Under the pieces are notes generated by a model. That model searched no databases, had not been told where the DNA came from, and worked only from the letters and a program-made list of their open reading frames with translations. A stretch of DNA of 64,000 bases from Larix kaempferi (Eukaryota > Streptophyta > Pinopsida > Pinales > Pinaceae), in NCBI GenBank assembly GCA_027924585.1, contig BSBM01000361.1:41990501-42054500 (forward strand), read 5' to 3'. Both the position numbers and the translations under genes were made by a program. This document shows positions 36,856 through 46,036 of the stretch, piece after piece (within the stretch, counting starts at the first letter, position 1; each line of letters opens with the position of its first letter).

Positions 36856-37704
36856 TGTTGGCACAGGTCCAGAGCGCACAAGTGCAGTACCGACAGCAAT
36901 GAAAGGGTCATCGACGGGAACAAAGGACGAGTCGCAAAGTACAAAAGAGACGATAAATGAGGAATATTTGGTTAAGTTAGTTAGTAATTGGTCATTTGGA
37001 CCATCTTGTAACGGCCAAGTAAGCCTATAAATAAGAGTAAGATTGTAAGCCTATGGGCATATTAAGAAGAACATAACATTTGTTTGATCCATCTTTTGGC
37101 ATCCATTTTTGTACCTTTGTAGCGAATTATATCTCTATGGGAACTTGATTTGAATCGCATCTTTCGTTTTGAGTTTGTATTGGTTTTGCGATGTGTATTC
37201 TGGAGAATTCTGTGATGTATGGGACAGTTTGATGGATAATAAGAATCATTGATAATGTTATATATTTGTCTCTCTATGTCTTGTTGCAATGTGAATAAAT
37301 TCAGTGCCATAGTGTTCTATATTTCAATATGTTTTGTGAATGAAGTCGCAGTTATGTTATGTAACGTGGATTCCTTAAGCATGGTTTGATAATATGTTTA
37401 ATTTGTTGACTGTGGGATGATAATTTTCAAGTAGATCTGGTTGATAGGCGATAGTATGATATTCTGATGCGAATGTGGATCTATGGTTTATGTTGCAAAT
37501 AACTGTGAAATGATGCATGTCCCCTTACAACTACAGAAACTTGATTCCTACAGCCCCCTTAGAAATCTCGGGTGAGACTTCACTTGCTTTGTGAGTGTTG
37601 CTAGAAAGGGTAAAACCTTTCTAGGCTGATGTTTATGGGAGTCTGTGTCAATGTTTGTTGACAACAATGCGAAGTGAAACCCTGTCGACAGAACTGTGTC
37701 AACA
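36856..37704 (+). mobile_element. solo LTR of the A/C gypsy family
   Basis: 849 bp from TGTTGGCACAGG to TGTGTCAACA with a perfect 5-bp target duplication and no internal domain, the product expected from LTR-LTR recombination. It is similar to the element C LTR at both ends, and shares TCTCGGGTGAGAC-TCA and CCCTGTCGAC with it. A TATA box (CCTATAAATAAGAG) lies at about 37023. It interrupts element A between RT and the upstream gag-like domain. Confidence 0.93.
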
Positions 37705-37709
37705 CAAAC

Positions 37710-38500
37710 TTGGGATTCTTCTTCGTGCTAATATTCACTTTTCAAGTCTTCTAATGCTTTACAAAGTCAGTAGATCCAAGCTCAGGCCCTTTTACTGCAC
37801 GCTCTCTCTCTGTCTATGGTATGCACACATTTCTTAGGTTTTCATCCTCACGGTCTTCTTTCACAACTTTATAGCACTTCAAAATATCCTTGAGAGTGGA
37901 AAATGACTAATGTGCACTGCATATAGGTATAGCTCCCATCTAATATTTTGGTGCAAAAATATTGTCCTTTATTGTCTGCAACATTGTGTCTACTGAAGGG
38001 GCCTCGTCTTAAAAACTGAATGTTACCTTGAAATTGCATGTCATCTCCTTCCAAACTAATGTACCTCTCTGCATTTGCAGCTCTACATACCAATTCCTCA
38101 TAATGGTGTCTAGGATGTGCACAAATAGATATGTCCAATCCTGCTTTTTCACTGCGCAATATGTTCTGACAAATAGCTCAACCCCATATACTTCTTTGCA
38201 GTATACTCATTTCCAAATATGACTTGTAACAATCTTCTCCACAACTTCCAATCATTCATTTCCCCCTTATGAACAACCCACCATCTTGTAGGAGTCACTT
38301 TTAGCATGACATCTAATGCTAACAATATCTTTTGCTCAAGTATCTACACTTCAAATTCTTTTACAAAAGAATATACCTCAATAATGCCATCATACCTCAA
38401 AGGATCGCATACCTCACTACCAATCCATCGTAATGCGCAGGTGATCTATGCGCATATTCTTCTAGACACTTCGTGCATCCTTTGTTTCCAATATTCAAAG
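37710..38500 (-). pseudogene. element A extra gag-like domain remnant
   Basis: On the minus strand, LLALDVMLKVTPTRWWVVHK and a following MNDWKLWRRLLQVIFG-like piece (about 38360-38240) match the ARWWETHK region of element C in order and position, between protease and RT. The downstream half is frame-broken and contains stops. Confidence 0.7.
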
Positions 38501-39300
38501 GATTATTCTAAGTATGATATGAAAGAACTAATACTATGCCAACTGAAGATACCATCAGTAGTAGTGTTTACATAGTCTTCCATCCATCCGATCATGTTGT
38601 ACATGTTCTCTAGTTCTCCATTTATGACTAGTTCCGCATATTGTCTTGCCCCTGTAGGATCTATTCGCACAATAACCCTTAATTTTTCTCCTTCAAATAT
38701 CATCTGCCTCTTTTTTTAGATCAATGATAGCTTGGTTTTTTAATGCCCAATCGATGCCAAGCAGTTCTAGATATGGCTTACTGTCATCCACTATCTCAAT
38801 AACTTCGAAGTCTGTTGTGATGCACACTTCGTCAATATCAACTAGGACTCCTTTCAACCTCTAGATTGGAACAATTTTTTGCTAATTGGCCAGTCTCAAC
38901 TGAATGGGTGACCAGATTAACTTGGTTTTACCCATCAATTCCCATGTATGCTTCAGAAGAACATTCACATCATATCCTAGGTATAAAATGACGAAGTCCA
39001 TGTCATAGGCCCTGATATGCGCCCTAAACCATAATTCCCTATTCATCCTCCTCTTATATTATACTTAATTCACTGCTCGTTGAATAATAGGGATCTATTT
39101 ATCTTTCACACATTGGTTTATTAGCCGATGTAGCATATTCAATCCAGTCTTATCCTTTATCAATTCTAAACAACTATTTAAGAATATTTTCAATGTACTT
39201 ATATTCTCAACTGGCCTTTTTGGAATTGAATAATCATAGATTGGAGGCATGTCGTACACATGCGGTCTTTCATACATAGGTCGCGACCTCGACACTGCAC
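38501..39300 (-). pseudogene. element A protease region remnant
   Basis: The minus strand reads MDFVILYLGYDVNVL at about 39000, where the active-site Asp of D-L-G is changed to Tyr. Then come WSPIQLRLAN, TTDFEVIEIVDDSKPYLELL and GIDWALKNQAIIDL. The acidic linker and the upstream VYDMPPIYDYSIPKRP segment correspond to element C. Inactive by the active-site change and by stops. Confidence 0.8.
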
Positions 39301-41560
39301 ATTCTTTTGCTATTAAATCCTTCCTTTTTCGTTGGTATGTTTCATTTTCTCTTCTAGGATCAAATAACGATTTGGGATTTGCATCTTCTCTGACCCATCG
39401 TTCAGTCCATATTCTTCGATCTGTTTCATCAACTCCTGTTCTAGATCCTCCACGTGTAACTTCGGCTATCTTGGGTCAATCATCGCGCTCTTCTGTTGCA
39501 ATCATATGCTGCACATGTTGTTTTGGTTATGATTATGGTTCTAGTTTTGGTTTTATTTTATGGTTCCTTTTTTCCTTCCATTTCACGACCAGCTATGGGA
39601 AATCCTCCATTGCATGGTCCAACTGTCTGCAATAAGTGCAAGTCATACATGAGTTCTGACAGTCCTACGCAAAATGTCACTGTCGGCCATAATTATAGAA
39701 GATAATGGGTCCTCTACCTCTACCAAATCCTCATCTTCCTTGACCTTTCAATCCTCCTCAACCTCCTTGATTGTATTCCCTTAGAGTGTTATTTTTCTAT
39801 GTTGTGCCTTCCGAACCCACCTCCCCTTGGAATATGTATGCGTCTGAAGTATGCTCTCTCATGCGGTCTGGTCCGTGACAATACTTCTCACCATGCCCCA
39901 TATATTTACAAAAAATGCAAAATAAACTTCTATGAGTGCTCACATACTTCTACAGCAAGGGACAAGTAGCAGGGGGACGATTCCCTCTACATATGTCACA
40001 CCATACCGCTCCTCCTGTGGGAAAGGGATTTGGAGCTCCTGTAGCTAAATAATCTCTATATGTTGAACACTCATTCTTATGATGGCCTTCCTTTCTGTAG
40101 GTTGTGCACCATATCTCTTCGTACTTTTCCCTCCCCTTAGCAATCTCTTGCAATTGAATCGTCTGTGCTTCTAGATACAACTGAACTTGAGCCATCCCTA
40201 CACTATTCTCTTCTACAGGGGATGCTTCCAACTTCATTGAAATCTCTAGCGCATTTGAATGCGATATAATTTTCTAATGCACCAAGGGGAAACATATGTG
40301 TGGTAATAGTCCTGCAATAAACCACTCCTTGTGTTGCTCATCCGGGATATGGAATGTTATCCTGTCCATCAGCACTTTGACTCTCTATTCAAAGTTCTAT
40401 AGTGCTTCATTTTCCAACTGTCTACTCTCTTTAAATTCTGTAATGCACTACTACTCAAATTTTTGTTTCTTGAACTCTTTGAGTAAAGCTTTATTGATGT
40501 TATCCAACATGTTGGCTTTTGCAGTGGTTTGATACTTCATGTACCATGTCAACATGCAATCTATGAATTTTTTTATTAGTTGTGCAATCTTTGTAGCCTC
40601 GTCCTTAACTTGCATTACTTTCCATATTGCCTCACAAAAAAACAAATGATGGTCTGGGTCATCTATACCCACTCCATGGAAGACAGGCATACGAAAGGTG
40701 GGATCTATCCCTGTCATTGTGTTATGTGTGGTATTCTAAGTTGGTACTTTTGGCTGACTAGGATTCATCGCACTACTTCCACTACTCTGTATACCTTTAC
40801 TACTATTACTAACTGCAAGTGGAAAACTTTGAGTTCTTACCTCAGAATTTGGGGACGTGCATGGGGTCGTGGGTTCGAAGCAGATCCTAGCCTGATCAGG
40901 GCTATCTTTTTCTTTCGGATTGAGATGACAGTTTTTTTCCTTTTCTATGTGCGATAATCCTTCAATATGGAATCCTGCATAGATGGTTATTTCTCCACCA
41001 TCACTCCGTTGCTCCTCTATCTCAGTCGCGGCCCTTTTCCTACTATCGTTCTGAAATATTTTTCCACCACACAATAATTTAGTCCCTTCCACCGTCGTAT
41101 CTTCTCCTTCTCTCAGCACTCTCAACTCATCCTCTCTCCATTCATTCTTTCCTCCTTTTTCTCATACCTTCCTCTAGTCACCCCCCTATTCCCCTATGCG
41201 CGTGGAGACACTTAGCTACTAGAGTAACCTGACCCATGTATACAATGACTTCAGATATCTTTCGCGTGGGCCCTTAAAGAAATCCTTCTCAATGGCGTTG
41301 TATGATTGGGTACAATCTATAGCAAACTCTGTAGCATAACCCTTCAATACACTATCCAACCATAAATTTATTCTGCGTGAGATCAAGTTACTTACAATAT
41401 TGACTTGTTGGATCAGTTCAGGGGTCCAGCTCCTTAGTTTCACAATGCAGAATGTTGGGTTTTGTTTTGCTAACCTTAATAGCCACTCAGCCATAATTAT
41501 AGGGGATTTGTAAAAGAAAATCTCGTGTAGATCTATGTAGGTGTACTTCTATAACCACCA
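39301..41560 (-). pseudogene. element A gag remnant
   Basis: The N-terminal domain (41494-41219: LRSWTPELIQQ, LWLDSVLKGYATEFAID) matches element C gag. The capsid part (40717-40451) reads FRMPVFHGVGIDDPDHHLFF and LTWYMKYQTTAKANML. A CCHC-like knuckle, CTTYRKEGHHKNEC, lies near 40070 with its second Cys already lost. Further knuckles are too decayed to count. Frameshifts separate the parts. Confidence 0.82.
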
Positions 41561-41702
41561 TTCATTGTCGATATGAGGGTTCTTGTTCTAATCTTTAGAG
41601 AATTTGTAATCATTCCCATTCAACCACTCTTTTATCTCTTCCTTTGTCGGCCTCCACATAACCATTAGTTGATCTCAACCTTCCCTTTAGTCGTGGATCC
41701 AT

Positions 41703-41719
41703 GTCATGGTAACATAAGC
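41703..41719 (-). other. decayed primer-binding region of element A
   Basis: The minus strand reads ATGCTTATGTTACCATGAC next to the LTR, alignable with ATGGTTTCGTTGCTAGGAC of element C. Confidence 0.4.
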
Positions 41720-42630
41720 ATTGTTTGGTGCATAGTGAGCAGACCCAGGTCACAACATAAACTTACCAAAAAAATCCTAGATACCGGCCCTTTCAGCATC
41801 ACCTGCAAGCAGATGAAGTCTCACCCGAGGCATCTATGGGGATTGCAAGAACCAAGATTCCGTAGTGCTGAAAGGAAAGATGGCATTCATTCTATTTATA
41901 TACCATTCATTCACTTTACTGCACGTAAATAGATGGCTTATTTATCATAACTGATAGCATATTCAAAGCAATAATACAAACATAACATATGTACACGCTA
42001 TAAATAGAACATCCATCACAACAAACACATAGATATTTTCTCCAAAACATGTCTACTCCATTATTATTATCATCTGGAACAGTCTTAGAAAACATGCGCA
42101 ACATGCATCAAATCTCTGTCATAAACCCAAAAATACCATAGCATTACATAGCATAATCACAACTACTAAAGAAGCAATTATCACAATAAAACTAAAGAAC
42201 TCCCTCTAACCCGAAGATCTCTTACATATGTATACATTTCAGAATGAGTTGATCTTGTTACAATGTGGACACAAGTTCCCTCTACTTCTAACTTTTATCT
42301 TTTGTGTGCACTGGTCCTTATGTTGATTGGCTCGCGGTCCATCTCCTTGTGCGTAGTTCCCAAAACTGGGTCAAAAACCTACTCCAATAGGCCCCCAAAA
42401 CTTGACACTTGTTGATCCTCCCAAGCAACTTCAGTCTGTGGCTATGTTATCTTCGACTAAGATCCTTTACTTCAGGCGGATGCCAACTATTGCATAACAC
42501 CTTTCGAACCATAGTTCCATCATTCTGTAGTTGGCATCACAATTATTAATTTTAGTAGAGTACCAACCATTACTCATCTCTTCTCATTAGGTTTCTCTCT
42601 ATATTGTTACTCCTTTTTTTGGTGGTGGCA
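41720..42630 (-). mobile_element. 5' LTR of element A
   Basis: It pairs with 7049-7961. The outer end is GGTGGTGGCA, and the inner end reads TGTTTGGTGC on the plus strand. The two copies are visibly more diverged than the element C pair, consistent with A being oldest. Confidence 0.85.
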
Positions 42631-43824
42631 TGTCCACAACTTCAAATCAACGCAAAGAAAAATCAATAGCATAAAATGTACACAACCAAAAAATTTCAAA
42701 AACTATATACGCTCCTCTTCAAAAGGGTATTTTTTATTTTTATTTTATTTTTGTGACCAATAAAAAATAAGTTGACGTGCACACACGTGTACAAAATGCG
42801 ATTAAAATTTTCAATGGTTAGTTTAAAAAATTAATTAAAAAAATAATTTTCCAAAATAAATTAAAAAAATATGTGTTCCCCGGTGCTTCTAGTGTAGATT
42901 ATGTTCATATATTATTTTTTTCAGAATTTATGCATTTATCACTAAATTATTTTACGTGCACACAAGCCACTTATTAACTTTTCCTAAATTTTGCAAGATT
43001 GATTTCATTGATGTGTATTCCATATTAATACATGAGAAGTGAGCTTTGGATTTTATCTTCCAAGAGATCCTTTAGGATTCTCAATATGACTATTGGAATT
43101 ATTCTTCAATAAATAAAAAATATTTATTTACAATATTTCACATAGAACAAATACTTACGGATTAAGTTTCCAAAGGTGTGTGTGTATAATACTAATAACA
43201 TTTTAATATCCATATTAAAAATGTAAATTGTTTTTTAAGTGGTGAATTCATTTTTCCTTTTCTTGTAGAGTGGTAGTGTTAATTATTTGATCAAACTTAA
43301 CACATATTTGTGTATGGTATGATTAAATTGTTTAAGAGAATTACAACATAGTCACATTATTATGTTTACGAAACATTAATGTTTTTCAATATTAACAATG
43401 AATTTTATATAATATTTTTAATGTTTATGCATTATCAATGAAGAAGAAACGAAGTTATGTTCTAGTTTTTTTTTAATATTTTAAATTAGAGATATTTATA
43501 CTCAGAAATGTTTTGTTTAAACTTACGTGAATTAGATATATTATTATTATAACTTATTTTCTCTCTTTCCCTCATTCACACACAGACATATATATATATT
43601 TTTAAATCTAATATCCATGGAGTTTCGAACCACTGATCTAATATAAGGAGTGTGTTGTAGCATTATTTACCTCACCTTATGCAACATGCCTTAATAGCCT
43701 ACCATGACCCTCCACGGACTCATATTATCCCTCTTGCTTAATTAACCCCTAAAAAGCACATTTTTGTTGATGTACCCGACCTATTGGCACTACAGCCTGT
43801 GTATACGCATGCTGATCCACTACT
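42631..43824. other. AT-rich intergenic sequence
   Basis: No gene or named element is recognised between element A and the hAT element. A stretch near 42718-42850 is almost pure A/T. Confidence 0.5.
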
Positions 43825-43832
43825 ATCCACGT
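43825..43832. repeat. 8-bp target duplication ATCCACGT, left copy, of the hAT element
   Basis: ATCCACGT directly precedes CAGGGATG at the left end and directly follows CATCCCTG at 63412-63419. An 8-bp duplication is diagnostic of the hAT superfamily. Confidence 0.96.
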
Positions 43833-43846
43833 CAGGGATGATTTTA
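43833..43846 (+). repeat. hAT left terminal inverted repeat
   Basis: CAGGGATGATTTTA, the exact reverse complement of 63398-63411. Weaker similarity continues inward (an ATTTA-containing stretch). Confidence 0.96.
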
Positions 43847-43880
43847 AGAACTCCCCCCAAATTTATATGGTAAAAAAATT

Positions 43881-44160
43881 GGCGAATCTCCCCGATATAT
43901 AGGAAAATTTGAAACCGATTTTATCAATAATATAATATGTATATATAATTTTTTGGCGAATCTTTCATTTTATTATATGATATTGTAAAATCTTGGCGAA
44001 TCTTTCACTAAATTATAAGATATTGTAAAATCTTGGCGAATATTTTACTGAATTATAAAATATTGTAAAAAGTTGACGAATATTTCACTAAATTATAAAA
44101 TATTGTAAAAATTTGGCGAATATTTCACTGAATTATAAAATATTGTAAAAATTTGGCGAA
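43881..44160 (+). repeat. left subterminal 40-bp array with GGCGAA motif
   Basis: TTGGCGAAT-type motifs start at 43881 (outlier), then at 43955, 43995, 44035, 44075 (as GACGAA), 44115 and 44155, exactly 40 bp apart. Units read TTGGCGAATCTTTCACTAAA, then TATAA-ATATTGTAAAA. hAT transposases are known to bind short subterminal repeats (Ac: AAACGG; Tam3 and others similarly), so these are probable transposase sites. Confidence 0.92.
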
Positions 44161-44189
44161 TCTTTCATTGATCTATAAAACACATTGAA

Positions 44190-44510
44190 TGACAGTCTGC
44201 TTGTTAATTATGAGTTCAAGGCTTCTTCAAATGTTGAGTTCAATTGCTCTATTTCAAGTTTTGGTCTCAATACCAAATGGTGGTGGCCTTAATGAAGCCT
44301 TGATATCCAAGCAAAGCCGAGTAGATCTTGGAGACATGTATTCTAAATGTGGGTGTTTGGAGGATGCACATAAAGTGTTTGGCCAAGTGCCAAAGCGAAA
44401 TACAGCCTCATTGAATGCAATGCTTTCAAGATGTGCTCAACATGGACATGGCAGGGAGGAACATTATCAGAGGGGTTCTTCGGGTGGAGATTGTCATTCA
44501 TAGCTCTGAT
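44190..44510 (+). pseudogene. PPR gene fragment captured in the hAT element
   Basis: From about 44327 the plus strand reads DMYSKCGCLEDAHKVFGQVP then KRNTASLNAMLSRCAQHGHG, one plant PLS-type pentatricopeptide repeat plus the start of the next (typical MYSKCG--EDA-KVF and W-AM-S-YAQHG patterns, with Leu in place of Trp). PPR proteins bind organelle RNA. The preceding 40 codons do not match a PPR, and the frame drifts after HGHGREE. A full protein would have ten or more repeats, so this is a short fragment. It lies directly inside the left subterminal array, where captured sequence is expected in a Pack-type element. Confidence 0.72.
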
Positions 44511-46036
44511 GACGTTAGCATTGCATCTTCTTCTTACTTACAATTTTTTCCTCTACTACTTGAGTTTCTAGAATCTATTTGTAGTCCTCCCTGCAATTAT
44601 TATAGATTTCTTCTTTTTCTTCTTTAATAGTCTTGGGAGATGACTTTTTTGAATTGCTTAAATCAACAAAGGAATTGCACCCACAGACTATCCTTCAATA
44701 GATTGTGTGGCTACCCTAGACTGTTTTTGATACTTCAAGGCAAGTTTGTACATAGGTTTTAAGCTAGGCATGTTCCTTAGGTATTTTTCTTGGCACATAC
44801 TTTGAATAACATTATAGTGATTTTGTTGGCATCCTATAGTGTCGACTATTGGGGGCTATCTTATTGTTGTGTCATACTTTTGGACAATGTAACTTTTTTC
44901 CATCTAAATTCCTCAACACTAGTACCATATCTAAATGTTATACCATTTGTTGATACCATATCTAAATGTGTCTAGTAGTTGATTTTGATTGTAGATGTTG
45001 TATTTTTTGTTGATATTGGTGTGTAGATGTTATTATAACCCATGTTAGAGCTTTTATTACAAATTGTTTTTTTCTATTGATTAGAGTTTCCATGACATGT
45101 GGGGACTTGGACCTTGACAAACCGATAAACTAATAGAATCAGACATTATGCATCATTTTGGCCTTCACTAGCCAATTATGCCCATGGAGGCTAGGAAAAT
45201 TTTGAGCCAATTGGACTAGAGGAATGTTGGTCTCGTGCCAATAGGTCTCCTATGATCAATGCATAGGAACCTAGTGCATAGACCATTTTTCTCTTCGCTT
45301 AGCTATGTAGAGCTCATTTATTTTTCTGAATAACGATAAGTATTTACAAAGAAAATATACAATCAGCATAAACAAATCGAAAAAGTGAAGACAATTAATT
45401 CATGCAAATAAAAGGTAATAAAAACTTATTTTCTCGAACCCTAAATCAATGGAAATCAACTAAATCTAATATTGATTCATGCTACAACAAAGGGTTAAAT
45501 CAAGCATCAAATGAGAACTAGAAGCATTCAAGGGTCTAACACAATAATTAACCAAAATACATGCAAACTCCACAAATCGACAAAATGTTTCAAATAAAAG
45601 CAATAAACAAACCATAAAAATTTGCACAAAATATTTGAGATAAACACCAACATGGTTTCATGTACTTGAATGAGCTCATTCTTGCTTAGCGAAAGTGTAG
45701 TCAAATTAGTTATTTATCCTTCAATGTCAGGACACTATCTATGTGAAGAGATAGCTCCTAGGCCTAGCTTTGTCAAATTCCAGTGTCATTTCCTATCACA
45801 TAAAAAAAGAGACAATGTAAAAGATAAATATAAAAACATCAATCTTAAAATAAACTGCATCAAGGAAATGTATGTCATATCATCAATGTTATAACAAAAA
45901 AGTACAATGTAGAATCTATTTTTAATTAAAATGCTAGCTCAAATTTACATATAATGATCACCCGCAAGGGTCCATGGAACACCTATACCAAAATAAGACT
46001 CAAGAGTCTCTCATGTGTATTGGATCATATACAATA
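44511..46036. other. hAT internal sequence, nothing recognised
   Basis: Non-coding, AT-rich. It includes the region just 3' of the transposase gene, so a minus-strand terminator or polyadenylation site should lie here; several A/T-rich candidates prevent a choice. Confidence 0.4.

Larger units (their letters stand above)
7049..42630 (-). mobile_element. Ty3/gypsy element A, degenerate, with nested insertions
   Basis: Minus-strand order from the high end is: 5' LTR, primer-binding region, gag, protease, an extra gag-like domain, RT, RNase H, integrase, an extra ORF, 3' LTR. It is interrupted by element B (13332-35700) and a solo LTR (36856-37704); without these and their target duplications it is about 12.35 kb. 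Both LTRs align along their length but are clearly diverged, and every coding domain is broken, so it is the oldest layer of the nest. Flanks TGTCA (7044-7048) and TGTCC (42631-42635) could be a decayed 5-bp target duplication. LTR and domain similarity to element C and the solo LTR show one family. Confidence 0.88.

Noticed and set aside
7044-42635. TGTCA/TGTCC as the target duplication of element A
   Set aside because: One mismatch in five and an unclear LTR terminus; mentioned only as possible and not listed as a feature.
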